A stretch of DNA of 64,000 bases, taken from assembly GCA_018069525.1 (NCBI GenBank), contig JAGPUQ010000025.1, positions 1-64,000 on the forward strand, read 5' to 3'. Shown here piece by piece: positions 11,271-19,611 of this stretch (position 1 is the first letter of the stretch; every line of letters begins with the position of its first letter). The notes beneath the pieces are model-generated. The model worked only from the letters and a program-made list of their open reading frames with translations, made no database searches and was not told the DNA's origin. The position numbers and the translations under genes are program-made. The stretch comes from Porticoccaceae bacterium. GTDB taxonomy: Bacteria > Pseudomonadota > Gammaproteobacteria > Pseudomonadales > Porticoccaceae.

Positions 11271-11864
11271 TCAGCCTTTGCTCTCATCGCCGCCGCCACC
11301 TTGCGACACTACGACCATCGCTGGCCGCACCAAGCGACCACTCAGGGTATAGCCCTTCTGGAAGACCTCAGTCACCGTATTAGCGGGTAAATCCGGGTGC
11401 GGAGCCATCGTCACCGCCTGATGTAATTCCGCATCAAAAGCCTGTTCAAGGGGGTTATGTTGCTCGACCTTGTTGCGGGTCAGCGCGTCGAGCAGGCTTT
11501 TTAGCGTTAGCTCCACGCCTTCCCCAACGGCTTTAAATACGTCGTTATCGTGGTCGATGAAGGTCGTTGCTCGCTCCAGGTTATCCACTACCGGGATAAG
11601 TTCGTTGACGAATTTCTCCAGGGCATACTTGTGCGCATTCTCAACATCGCGCTCGCCACGACGCCGCAGATTTTGCATTTCGGCCTGGGTGCGCAAGACC
11701 TGATCCCGCGCTTCGTCCAATGCGGCCTGCAACTCTTCCAATTTGGCTTCGGGGGAGATGTCCTCCGCAGCAGCTGATTCCTGTTCTGCTGGGGCTGACT
11801 CCTGCCCTGCTTCAGCCCCTTTCTCTTCCAAATCCTCGTTCAGATCATTTTTTTCCTTCGTCAC
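11271..11864 (-). CDS. grpE: Nucleotide exchange factor GrpE
   Basis: 197 residues. An acidic, low-complexity N terminus leads into the long dimerisation helix (about 40-100, with QVLRTQAEMQNLRRRGERDVENA) and a C-terminal beta domain with PHPDLPANTVTEVFQKGYTL split across residues 165-185. It releases ADP from DnaK. The start is GTG (11862-11864) with AGGAG upstream. It is divergent from recN. It heads the grpE-dnaK-dnaJ string and has a near-consensus sigma-32 promoter. Confidence 0.98.
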   Translation of the reverse strand: MTKEKNDLNEDLEEKGAEAGQESAPAEQESAAAEDISPEAKLEELQAALDEARDQVLRTQAEMQNLRRRGERDVENAHKYALEKFVNELIPVVDNLERATTFIDHDNDVFKAVGEGVELTLKSLLDALTRNKVEQHNPLEQAFDAELHQAVTMAPHPDLPANTVTEVFQKGYTLSGRLVRPAMVVVSQGGGGDESKG

Positions 11865-11914
11865 CCGTATTCACTCCTAACGCGCTGTTTAATTTGTCTT
11901 ACCTAACTCCGATT

Positions 11915-11941
11915 TATTGGGTCATCTGCCTCGCTTTCAAG
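11915..11941 (-). promoter_or_regulatory. Sigma-32 (heat-shock) promoter for grpE
   Basis: Minus strand: a perfect CTTGAAA -35 (11935-11941), 13-bp spacer, and CCCAATA (11915-11921) against consensus CCCCATNT. It lies about 50 bp upstream of the grpE GTG, exactly where a heat-shock promoter is expected. This is a visual match only. Confidence 0.8.
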
Positions 11942-11948
11942 ACGGTGA

Positions 11949-11978
11949 TTGCACTCATACCCGTAGATTAGGTATAAC
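11949..11978 (+). promoter_or_regulatory. Candidate sigma-70 promoter for recN
   Basis: TTGCAC (11949-11954), 18-bp spacer, TATAAC (11973-11978). The start site would fall near 11985, about 28 nt before the recN GTG. I see no LexA-type CTG-N10-CAG palindrome here, although recN is an SOS gene in E. coli. Confidence 0.5.
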
Positions 11979-12012
11979 GCTACCTGTATCAACCAAATCA
12001 AGCGTACCCATT

Positions 12013-13752
12013 GTGCTAACCAGCCTGACCATTAACAATTACACCCTTACCGAGCAGCTCGAAATCGACTTCGTTACCGGCATGTCCGCCATTACCGGAG
12101 AAACCGGGGCGGGCAAGTCTCTGGTGATTGACGCTCTCGGCATGGCCCTCGGTGATCGCGGCGATACCGGTCGCATCCGGCCCGGCGCCAATAAAGCCGA
12201 AGTCGCGGCCCACTTTAGCCTCGACGGCAACGCAGAAGCCGCTGCCTGGCTGGCCGACAACGACTATCAGTCCGAGGAGGACACCTGTTTGCTGCGCCGT
12301 GTGTTCACCAGCGAAGGTCGCTCCCGGGGCTACATCAACGGTCAGTCGGCCACCATGCAACAGCTCAAAGACCTCGGTGAGCGCTTAGTCGACATTCACG
12401 GCCAACACGAACACCAGTCGCTGCTGCGCCGAGATAGCCATCTGCGCCTGCTCGACGAATACGGCAATCACGCCAAACTGTTGGCCGAACTGGCTGAGCA
12501 CTACCAGCAATGGCGCGCCGCAGCCCAGCTCCTGGACCAGCTCGAAAACCAAAGCGGCGAGCTGGAGGCACGTCGAGACTTACTGACCTTTCAGGTACAG
12601 GAACTCGATCAACTTACTCCCATCAACGGCGAAGTCGGCAAACTCGAAGGCGAACAACAGTTGCTTGCCAACGCCGATACCGTACTCAGAGATTGCCAGC
12701 AGGCGTTGACACTTTGTCAGGGTGATGAGGCTGCCAGCAGCAATGGCGGTGAGCAGGTCAATATTACCCACAACCTGCATCAGGCCTTACAACTCATCCA
12801 GGATTTAGTCGCAAAGGGCCTTGCCAATAACAGCGCCAGCCTTACCAGCAGCATCGAACTGCTGAAATCTGCGCATATTCAGGTTCAGGAAGCGGCACAG
12901 GAAATCGAACACTTTGTCTCCGGTGTCGAGATCAACCCGACTCGCCTGCAGGAAGTGGAAGAGCGGCTCAGCGGCTTTTATCAACTGGCCCGCAAGCACC
13001 GAATAGAAACTCACGATTTACCACACCTCCATCAAACCCTGGCGGCGGAATTGCGCGAGCTGTCCGGCGGCGACGGCGATGTGGAACAATTGCGCAAGCA
13101 ACGCGAGCAACTGGCCGAGACCTACCGCAGCTGCGCCCAAAAACTCAGCAAGGTGCGCAAAACCAATGCCGCCAAGTTTGCTAAACAGGTGAACGCCCAA
13201 CTGGCGGATTTGGGCATGGCCACGGCCAGTCTGGAGCTGTCTCTTACTCCCCGCGAGAAAGATGACCTGCACCTGCTGGGTATGGAGAAAGTCGAACTGC
13301 TGGCCCAAACCAACCCCGGCCACCCCCATCGGCCTCTGGCTAAAATTGCTTCCGGGGGCGAGCTCTCGCGCTTTAGCCTGGCGATTCAGGTAATCGCCGC
13401 ACAACGCGCGCAAATTCCAGCACTGATTTTTGACGAAGTCGATGTGGGCATCGGTGGCGCCACGGCCGAGGTGGTCGGCAAACTGTTGCGGGAACTCGGC
13501 GAGCGCGGTCAGGTAATCGCGGTTACTCACTTACCGCAAGTCGCCTCCTGCGCCCATCAACATTTAGTCGCCACCAAGACAACCAACGGCAATGACAATG
13601 ACAATGACACTGTCACCCACAGCCAGTTGTTTACGCTTAACGAGGATAAGCGCGTCGATGAAATTGCGCGGATGCTGGGTGGCACAGAAATTACCCGTCA
13701 AACCCTGGCCCACGCTAAAGAGATGCTCGAAGGTGGGCAGCTTGCTGGCTAG
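12013..13752 (+). CDS. recN: DNA repair protein RecN
   Basis: About 579 residues from the GTG at 12013, chosen because RecN proteins begin close to LTSLTINNYTL and the longer upstream frame crosses the promoter region. It is an SMC-like ATPase in double-strand break repair. Walker A GETGAGKS lies near residue 32, a long coiled-coil middle spans about 160-360, the ABC signature SGGELSR is near 450, and Walker B LIFDEVDVGIGG near 475. The start has no clear Shine-Dalgarno. It is divergent from grpE. In related genomes fur follows recN, but here other genes intervene. Confidence 0.96.
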   Translation: MLTSLTINNYTLTEQLEIDFVTGMSAITGETGAGKSLVIDALGMALGDRGDTGRIRPGANKAEVAAHFSLDGNAEAAAWLADNDYQSEEDTCLLRRVFTSEGRSRGYINGQSATMQQLKDLGERLVDIHGQHEHQSLLRRDSHLRLLDEYGNHAKLLAELAEHYQQWRAAAQLLDQLENQSGELEARRDLLTFQVQELDQLTPINGEVGKLEGEQQLLANADTVLRDCQQALTLCQGDEAASSNGGEQVNITHNLHQALQLIQDLVAKGLANNSASLTSSIELLKSAHIQVQEAAQEIEHFVSGVEINPTRLQEVEERLSGFYQLARKHRIETHDLPHLHQTLAAELRELSGGDGDVEQLRKQREQLAETYRSCAQKLSKVRKTNAAKFAKQVNAQLADLGMATASLELSLTPREKDDLHLLGMEKVELLAQTNPGHPHRPLAKIASGGELSRFSLAIQVIAAQRAQIPALIFDEVDVGIGGATAEVVGKLLRELGERGQVIAVTHLPQVASCAHQHLVATKTTNGNDNDNDTVTHSQLFTLNEDKRVDEIARMLGGTEITRQTLAHAKEMLEGGQLAG

Positions 13753-13853
13753 ATTTGAAGCGCAGTAATTTTAGGCAAAGGATTTTAGGTAAAGGGATTT
13801 CAGATCTAAAATTGACGCTGAATTATTTTATTAGGCATCATGCATAACGAACA

Positions 13854-14729
13854 CTATAAATAACGCGAACAACGCCCTTCAAGCAGATCGATTTTCTCCT
13901 CAAACAGACCCACCAAAAATTCCCGACAGACGCGCACCCGGGCGGTAGCGCGCAAATCCGCGTGACTCAACACCCAAATCCCCCACTCCGAGGGCGGGAA
14001 TTCGATACGCATGCGATACAGTTGTTGGTGCTGATCTGCAATGTGGCAGGGCAAACGTGCGATCCCCAGGCCCGCCTGCACCGCCGCCACCATCGTCGCA
14101 ACATCATCTACTCGCAAAGCCACTTTCGCCTCGGGGTAGTAGGTTTGCACCCAATCGAAGGGCTCGGGGTCACTGCGCCACAACACCAGCTCGTCCTGCT
14201 TTAAGGCCCGCTTAATATAATTGTCCGAGGTGTAAACCCCGTGCACAAAGCAGGCAACCTTGCGGCCGATGAGGTGTTCGGGCGGCTGTGGAGTGCCGCG
14301 CACGGCGATATCCGCCTCCCGTGCCGAGAGATCCCGCACATCGGTGCTAACGATCAATTCGAGGTCGATATCCGGGTATTGCTCGCGAAAGCGCCCCAGC
14401 TCGGGAACAATCACCTGGGTCGCAACGCCGTGGTAGCAGGTGACGCGTACCGTACCCTGCAAACGGGCGTCACGACCAAACAGCTCGCGTTCAACCGACT
14501 GTACGCGCTGCTCAATTTCAAGGGCGTAGTGGTGAATGTGTTCTCCAGCCGCCGTCAGCTCGTAGCCGGTTTGCACCCGCTCGAATAAACGCACATCATG
14601 TGATTTCTCATAGGCATTTATGCGGCGTGAAACCGTGGAGTGATTAACCCCCAACTGGTTCGCCGCCCCAGATATACTGCCCGCTCTCGCGACAGCCAAG
14701 AAAAACCGCAAATCATCCCATTCACTCAT
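13854..14729 (-). CDS. LysR-family transcriptional regulator
   Basis: About 291 residues from the ATG at 14727-14729 (a TTG six codons upstream is the alternative). The winged helix-turn-helix spans about 1-60 (DDLRFFLAVARAGSISGAA, then HSTVSRRINAYE), followed by a periplasmic-binding-protein-like co-inducer domain (about 90-285). It probably controls the divergent small genes at 14.8-15.3 kb or the acyl-CoA dehydrogenase operon beyond them. A TTGCA-N9-TGCAA dyad lies just upstream. The ligand is unknown. The gene belongs to the block inserted between recN and fur. Confidence 0.92.
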   Translation of the reverse strand: MSEWDDLRFFLAVARAGSISGAANQLGVNHSTVSRRINAYEKSHDVRLFERVQTGYELTAAGEHIHHYALEIEQRVQSVERELFGRDARLQGTVRVTCYHGVATQVIVPELGRFREQYPDIDLELIVSTDVRDLSAREADIAVRGTPQPPEHLIGRKVACFVHGVYTSDNYIKRALKQDELVLWRSDPEPFDWVQTYYPEAKVALRVDDVATMVAAVQAGLGIARLPCHIADQHQQLYRMRIEFPPSEWGIWVLSHADLRATARVRVCREFLVGLFEEKIDLLEGRCSRYL

Positions 14730-14739
14730 ATTTGCATTA

Positions 14740-14758
14740 TTGCACAACCAGTTTGCAA
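14740..14758. promoter_or_regulatory. Dyad between lysR-type gene and small ORF, candidate operator
   Basis: TTGCA (14740-14744) and TGCAA (14754-14758) form a 5-bp inverted repeat with 9-bp spacing, 10 bp upstream of the regulator start. LysR-type proteins usually bind imperfect dyads of this size in the divergent promoter. Function is inferred from position. Confidence 0.45.
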
Positions 14759-14843
14759 TTCAAGGGAATTTTCACACAGGTCTTTTCTCCCTATTATTCC
14801 CCTCAAGCCACTAATGGCGACAGGAGATAAAGGAGTAAAGACC

Positions 14844-14966
14844 ATGATCAAGCCCATCAAAACCTTAACACTGTTTGGCGCAGGCTGCGTCGCCACCCTG
14901 GCGAGCTACGCCTACGCACCGTCTTTAGTATCACTGATGCACCTCTCTCAGCCCAGCTTATTTTGA
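14844..14966 (+). CDS. Tiny hydrophobic protein, 40 residues, possible small membrane protein
   Basis: ATG at 14844 preceded by a strong AAGGAG (14830-14835). The product starts MIKPIKTLTLFGAGCV, has one hydrophobic segment (about 8-33), and ends LMHLSQPSLF. I do not recognise a family. It is divergent from the LysR-type gene across the TTGCA dyad. The next small gene at 15159 has the same plan: strong ribosome site, one hydrophobic segment, and an ending in Pro-Ser/Thr-Leu-Phe. That pairing makes a real gene likely. Confidence 0.55.
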   Translation: MIKPIKTLTLFGAGCVATLASYAYAPSLVSLMHLSQPSLF

Positions 14967-15158
14967 TAGTGGGCCTTAACAGCACTTAAGTCTGAGAAAG
15001 ATATTTATGTAGCAAAGGAATAGTCCCAGACGGAATGTTATTTATGAGAAATAATCATTGGTTATGCTTTAAATTTTTTGATATATTTTTTAATATGTTG
15101 ACCGCGACGAGAAATCAAAGCGCACAACATGAAAATCACCCTCAAGGAGCACAATCTC

Positions 15159-15296
15159 ATGTCAGTTAAACAAGAGTTGCAATCACCCACCAATAGAATT
15201 GCCGGCAGCTTAGTACTCTCGTTTGTCTTATTCATGGTAGCGATACAACTGTTCGGGATAGGCACACCCATGCTATCGGCCCCGACATTATTTTAA
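15159..15296 (+). CDS. Tiny hydrophobic protein, 45 residues, possible small membrane protein
   Basis: ATG at 15159 preceded by AAGGAG (15144-15149). The product begins MSVKQELQSPTNRIAGS, has a hydrophobic helix (about 14-35, SLVLSFVLFMVAIQLFGIG) and ends PMLSAPTLF. It resembles the 40-residue neighbour in size, topology and C-terminal P-[ST]-LF. The last 17 bp of the gene, including the stop, are repeated twice more downstream, and a good terminator follows at 15377. No family is recognised. Confidence 0.6.
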   Translation: MSVKQELQSPTNRIAGSLVLSFVLFMVAIQLFGIGTPMLSAPTLF

Positions 15297-15330
15297 CCCC
15301 GACATTATTTTAACCCCGACACTACTTTAA
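15280..15330 (+). repeat. Stop-codon ladder at small ORF 3' end (three 17-bp units)
   Basis: CCCCGACATTATTTTAA occurs at 15280-15296 (ending with the true TAA stop) and 15297-15313. A diverged third copy, CCCCGACACTACTTTAA, lies at 15314-15330. With a 17-bp period the three TAA codons fall in three different frames. Confidence 0.95.
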
Positions 15331-15376
15331 ATAGACGCATTAAGCCTACGCCGACTTAACACCAGGCAAGCCGTTT

Positions 15377-15414
15377 AGCAGGGACTATCCAATAGGGTTT
15401 CCCTGCTTTTTTTT
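15377..15414 (+). terminator. Rho-independent terminator after the small ORFs
   Basis: AGCAGGGA (15377-15384) pairs with TCCCTGCT (15400-15407) and is followed by T7. It ends rightward transcription of the tiny genes before the convergent acyl-CoA dehydrogenase operon. A second T-rich stretch follows at about 15420. Confidence 0.85.
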
Positions 15415-15468
15415 GCCTGCTTTTTTTGTCTGAGCCGCTTGCTGCTATTTTCTGGTAAGCGCTTACTT

Positions 15469-16635
15469 CTACTTACTGGGCAAGCCCAGTACGGCCTTGG
15501 CCAAAATATTGCGCTGCACCTGACTGCTGCCACCGTAGATAGTGGAAGGTCTGGAGAGATAATAGGGATTGATGGGCTTTAGCGTTGAGCCGTCGCTTAA
15601 CGGAATCACTGCCTCCGTACCGCCAAACTCCCCCGCCGCTTCCAGCATCAGATCGGTCACGCGCTGATACAACTCGGTAACCGCCACTTTCAGTATAGAA
15701 ACCTCGGGGCCCAACTGTTCGCCGCGCCGCAATACTTCCAGCAAGCGCACGTAAAGCGCACCCATATCCTCGACTTCCATGGCCAGGCAAACGAAACGCG
15801 CCTTGAATACCGGGTCGTCAAATAGTCCAAACTCGTTCGCTAAGGCCTGCAAGCGTTGCAGGGGAAATTTAGCCAGCTTGGGGCTACCCAGCAAGATTCG
15901 CTCGGCGCCCAGCAAGGCCTTGGCCATGGTCCAGCCCTGGTTGACCTCGCCGACCATACTGGTTTTAGGTATCCGCACATTGTCGAAAAACACTTCGCAA
16001 AACTCGGAATAACCGCCGATATTGTCGATCTCTCGCACGGTAATACCCGGCGCATCCATTGGCAGCAGTAAAAAACTAATACCCCGCTGTTTTTTAGCGT
16101 CTTTATCGGTGCGCACCAGCAAGAAAATTCGATTTGCCTGCTGGGCCATGGTGGTCCAGGTTTTTTGGCCGTTAACCACGTACTCGTCGCCATCCAGTTC
16201 GGCGGTAGTACGCAAGCTGGCCAGATCGGAACCCGCACCCGGCTCCGAGTAACCCTGGCACCAGAGATGCTCACCCGACAGTATTTTAGGTAAATATTCG
16301 ACACGCTGGGCTTCGGTACCGTAGCCCAGCAGCAAGGGCCCGAGCATGGTGATACCGAAGTTGGGCAACACCATCACCCCAACTCGATCCATCTCTTCAG
16401 AAAACATAACCTGCTGATAAGCGGTCAAGCCCATACCGCCATACTGCTGCGGCCAGCCGGGGGCAACCCAGCCTTTTTTAGCCAGGGCTTTGTGCCACTG
16501 CAAGGATTGCTCAAAGGTATGTCGCCGCGTGGGGAAGCGCATTTCGACCGGAAAATTGGCTTCCAGCCAGGTCCGCACATGACCACGAAATTCATCGTCG
16601 CCCGTCGGTAGCGATTCCACAGCGTCGATTGTCAC
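15469..16635 (-). CDS. Acyl-CoA dehydrogenase family protein
   Basis: 388 residues with the full ACAD layout: N-terminal helices, the middle beta domain with CQGYSEPGAGSDLASLRT (about 125-142) and WTTMAQQANRIFLLVRT (FAD contacts), and a C-terminal helical domain ending GGSSQVQRNILAKAVLGLP. It should oxidise an acyl-CoA with FAD and pass electrons to ETF. The C-terminal YGGS-x-VQRN form is typical of subunits that work as heteromers on bulky or branched CoA esters, which is inference here. Last gene of three; it overlaps the preceding one by 4 bp. Confidence 0.95.
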   Translation of the reverse strand: MTIDAVESLPTGDDEFRGHVRTWLEANFPVEMRFPTRRHTFEQSLQWHKALAKKGWVAPGWPQQYGGMGLTAYQQVMFSEEMDRVGVMVLPNFGITMLGPLLLGYGTEAQRVEYLPKILSGEHLWCQGYSEPGAGSDLASLRTTAELDGDEYVVNGQKTWTTMAQQANRIFLLVRTDKDAKKQRGISFLLLPMDAPGITVREIDNIGGYSEFCEVFFDNVRIPKTSMVGEVNQGWTMAKALLGAERILLGSPKLAKFPLQRLQALANEFGLFDDPVFKARFVCLAMEVEDMGALYVRLLEVLRRGEQLGPEVSILKVAVTELYQRVTDLMLEAAGEFGGTEAVIPLSDGSTLKPINPYYLSRPSTIYGGSSQVQRNILAKAVLGLPSK

Positions 16636-17804
16636 GATGGCAGTTTCAATACGGCTTTAGCCAGGATATTGCGCTGCACCTCATTGCTACCGCCGTAAAT
16701 CGTGGTGGGACGTGCGCCAATAAAATCACCCGCGGCGCGCGCTACGCCATCGGCGGTTTCCAGTTCACCCCAAACGCCCCCGTGCTCACCGGCAGCATCG
16801 AGCATTAAATCCATCACCCGCTGCTGGGTTTCAGTGTTCCAGATTTTTAACATCGATACTTCGGCACCAATGTGGCCACCGCGCTTAAGCACTTCGACAA
16901 AGCGCTTATAGGCCGCACCGAGATCGGCAATATCCATTTTCAACTGGGTGTAACGATCCACAAACAGCGGGTCTGCAAACAAGCCGGCCATATCGGCCAG
17001 GGCCTTGAGTCGAGACATCGCGAGGATGGCAAACTTGGGGCTACCAATAAAGATACGCTCGTGGCCGAGCAGCGCCTTGGCGATGCCCCAGCCTTGGTGT
17101 TCACCGCCCACCACATTGGCCACCGGCACGCGCACGTCGTCGAAGAAGACTTCGGCAAACTCGTCGTGCATACCCAAGTTGACTATCGGTCGCACGGTGA
17201 TACCAGGAGTATCCAGCGGCACCAGCAAGAAGGTAATACCCTGCTGCTTTTTGCCTTCTTTGTCAGTGCGCACCAGGACAAAAATCTGGTTGGCATCCAT
17301 CGCCAAAGTAGTCCAGATTTTGTGGCCGTTAACCAAATAGTCATCGCCATCGCGCACCGCAGAGGTACTCAAATTTGCCAGATCGGAACCCGCACCCGGC
17401 TCGGAGTAGCCCTGACACCAGATGTGTTCACCGGCCAGGATTTTCGGTAAGTAATGGGCGCGTTGCTCTTCGGTGCCGTGCTGAATCAATAGCGGCCCGA
17501 CCATAGTCATGCCTTGATCCGGCGTACGTCCAACACCATAGGACTCATTTACATCCATAAAAATGAGTAGCTTGTTGGCATCTAAACCCATGCCGCCATG
17601 TTCGGCGGGCCAACCTGGGGCCAACCAACCTTTTTTAGCCAGGGTCATATACCAGTCACCACACTGATCCCAGTGCATGCGCTCGGGTGGAAAACGCAGT
17701 TCTTCCGGATAATTTTCTACAAACCAATCGTGCACCATTTGACGAAAAGCATCGTCGTCCATGCCGTTGTAATTTACTTGCTGAGTCGTTGTCGTGTTTG
17801 TCAT
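16632..17804 (-). CDS. Acyl-CoA dehydrogenase family protein
   Basis: 390 residues, closely similar in plan to the 15469 gene: CQGYSEPGAGSDLANLST (about 128-145), IWTTLAMDANQIFVLVRTD, a central GGEHQGWGIAKALLGHERI, and a C terminus with TIYGGSNEVQRNILAKAVL. It lies between two other ACAD genes on the same strand, 15 bp after the first and overlapping the next by 4 bp, so the three are one operon. The substrate is unknown. The pairing of two long ACADs with a divergent shorter one suggests degradation of a complex acyl chain, such as a sterol side chain or a branched acid. Confidence 0.95.
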   Translation of the reverse strand: MTNTTTTQQVNYNGMDDDAFRQMVHDWFVENYPEELRFPPERMHWDQCGDWYMTLAKKGWLAPGWPAEHGGMGLDANKLLIFMDVNESYGVGRTPDQGMTMVGPLLIQHGTEEQRAHYLPKILAGEHIWCQGYSEPGAGSDLANLSTSAVRDGDDYLVNGHKIWTTLAMDANQIFVLVRTDKEGKKQQGITFLLVPLDTPGITVRPIVNLGMHDEFAEVFFDDVRVPVANVVGGEHQGWGIAKALLGHERIFIGSPKFAILAMSRLKALADMAGLFADPLFVDRYTQLKMDIADLGAAYKRFVEVLKRGGHIGAEVSMLKIWNTETQQRVMDLMLDAAGEHGGVWGELETADGVARAAGDFIGARPTTIYGGSNEVQRNILAKAVLKLPS

Positions 17805-17819
17805 CTCTATTCCTCCCCC

Positions 17820-18959
17820 TTACAAAGTCAGTTCAGCGTAGCGCGCGCGATGTGCACTTGCGCTGCCGAGCCAGGAGGACAGGTACATGGCTTTTTTCAG
17901 ATATAAGCCAATATTGGCTTCGTCGGTGTAACCAATACCACCGTGAAGTTGAATCGCATCTTTGCCGACGGTCAGCGCTGCGTCGGAACAACGCGCTTTC
18001 ACCTGGCTGGCCGCGATGGCCCGCTCCTGCGCCGAGGCGTCGGAATCAAATACCGTCGCCGCTTGCAACAGAACCGAACGGGAAATTTCAGTCAAGATAA
18101 ACAGATCTACCGTTTTGTGCTGCAAGGCCTGAAAACTACCGATGGGCTTATCGAACTGCACACGCTGCGCAATGTAATCAACACTAATTTCCAAAGCCCG
18201 CGTCATCACGCCCAGTAATTCAGCACTGACCGCTACCCGGGTCTCATCCAGCACAGCGGCAAGCACCGCTTCGCCCTGACCTTCGCCATTACCAGCGGCT
18301 GCGACCATATCGCTCACCGGAGTATCGGCAAAAGTAATGTGCCCGTAAAAACCACCATCGACACGCTGTTCATACTCAATGCTGATGCCAGCGGCGTCTT
18401 TGTCTACTAAATACAAACCCGTGCCTGTATCCGTAGCGGCGGAAACAATAAAGGCATCGGCACCACCGGCGTCCGGCACAAAAAGTTTCACACCGTTAAG
18501 CACATCATTAGCGCAGGTAACGGCGCTGGCTTTTTCCGATAAGTTAGCACGAACTTCCTGCCAGGCCAGAGCGGGCGTCCACTCACCGGCAACCAGCAAG
18601 GGCAGCTTTTCTTTTTTAAGTGCTTCGTTATCACCCTTCACCAGGGCGCGAGCCGCAGCAACGGCGGTGGAGACAAACGGGACGGGCGACAAGCCCTTGC
18701 CCAGTTGAATCAACACCAAATTCAGCTCAGAGAACGATAAGCCAACACCCTCGTATTCCTCGGGTACCAAAAAACCAAGCCATCCGGACTCCGCCATTTC
18801 TTGCCACACGGCTTTATCGTAGCCGGGCTGGGTAAAGCGGCTAGCACGTACGCGTTTTAATTCTTCATCCTGCGCAATAAAAGCAACGGCGCTGTCTTGT
18901 ATCAGCACCTGCTCTTCGCTCAACACGTCGATCTTGGACTGCAAACTAATATCTTCCAC
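17820..18959 (-). CDS. Acyl-CoA dehydrogenase family protein, divergent subunit
   Basis: 379 residues. It begins MEDISLQSKIDVLSEEQVL, carries the LGFLVPEEYEGVGLSFSEL helix region (about 57-75), and ends with LHGGIGYTDEANIGLYLKKAM followed by GSASAHRARYAEL. It lacks the clear SEPGAGSD signature of its neighbours; the corresponding region (about 120-150) is degenerate. This matches the small or non-catalytic partner type seen in heteromeric ACAD systems. First gene of the three-gene operon. It is read away from fur, with a 157-bp gap that contains the fur 3' repeat. Confidence 0.9.
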   Translation of the reverse strand: MEDISLQSKIDVLSEEQVLIQDSAVAFIAQDEELKRVRASRFTQPGYDKAVWQEMAESGWLGFLVPEEYEGVGLSFSELNLVLIQLGKGLSPVPFVSTAVAAARALVKGDNEALKKEKLPLLVAGEWTPALAWQEVRANLSEKASAVTCANDVLNGVKLFVPDAGGADAFIVSAATDTGTGLYLVDKDAAGISIEYEQRVDGGFYGHITFADTPVSDMVAAAGNGEGQGEAVLAAVLDETRVAVSAELLGVMTRALEISVDYIAQRVQFDKPIGSFQALQHKTVDLFILTEISRSVLLQAATVFDSDASAQERAIAASQVKARCSDAALTVGKDAIQLHGGIGYTDEANIGLYLKKAMYLSSWLGSASAHRARYAELTL

Positions 18960-19092
18960 TAGGGACTCCTGTGTTCGGTATTTTCTGTAAGGGTAAATTT
19001 AGGTTAAGGGCAATCTTCCCAAACACCAGTGCTCTTGTTTCTGGTAAGTGGTGTCTGGTAACTGGTGGTTGCCTTGAACGATTAATTTCAAA

Positions 19093-19127
19093 CTGCTGGT
19101 TTTAATCCTGCTAACTTTAATCCTGCT
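19093..19127 (-). repeat. Stop-codon ladder at the fur 3' end (15-bp units)
   Basis: On the minus strand AGCAGGATTAAAGTT (ending the fur frame; TAA is the stop) is repeated as AGCAGGATTAAAACC and then a partial AGCAG. A second short duplication, CACCAGTTACCAGA / CACCACTTACCAGA, lies further downstream near 19040-19070. Confidence 0.8.
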
Positions 19128-19536
19128 CCGTCGGCAGTGGTCGCACATACAACACCAGACTGTGTCCGACCAACTCATAGCCCGCCTCTTCGGCAGCTTT
19201 GGTCTGCATGTCTTCAATATCTTCGTTATGAAACTCCATAACTTTGCCCGTGACCATGCACACCATATGATCGTGATGGGCACCCCGATTTATTTCGTAA
19301 CGGGCGGCACCATCGTCAAACACATTTTTTTCGATCAACCCGGCAGCCTCAAACTGAGTCAACACCCGATAGACCGTGGCAATACCCACATCTTCACCGG
19401 CTTCGGTAAGCCCGCGGTAGACGTCGTCGGCGGTCATGTGCTTTTGCTCCGACTCTTCCAACACCTGCAAAATCTTCACGCGAGGGTGGGTGACCTTGAG
19501 TCCGGCCTTTCTTATTTCCAGGTCTTCGTCAGACAT
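19117..19536 (-). CDS. fur: Ferric uptake regulator Fur
   Basis: 139 residues. The N-terminal winged helix carries ATVYRVLTQFEAAGLI (about 53-68). The metal site has HHDHMVCMVTGKVMEF (about 87-102). Only the first Cys of the usual CxxC zinc pair is present, the second position being Thr; Pseudomonas aeruginosa Fur is, as I recall, similar. It represses iron genes when loaded with Fe(II). It is divergent from bamE with a 75-bp shared promoter region, the arrangement also seen in Pseudomonas. Its 3' end is duplicated. Confidence 0.97.
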   Translation of the reverse strand: MSDEDLEIRKAGLKVTHPRVKILQVLEESEQKHMTADDVYRGLTEAGEDVGIATVYRVLTQFEAAGLIEKNVFDDGAARYEINRGAHHDHMVCMVTGKVMEFHNEDIEDMQTKAAEEAGYELVGHSLVLYVRPLPTEQD

Positions 19537-19611
19537 GATATTGTGTACCCCTTCTCACCAAATAGCCGTTTCGGTATTATCACCTCTCGACCCTCTAACT
19601 GGAACCCCACA

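Noticed and set aside
11949-12012. LexA box for recN
   Set aside because: The CTG at 11982 has no matching CAG at the right spacing; no SOS operator seen.
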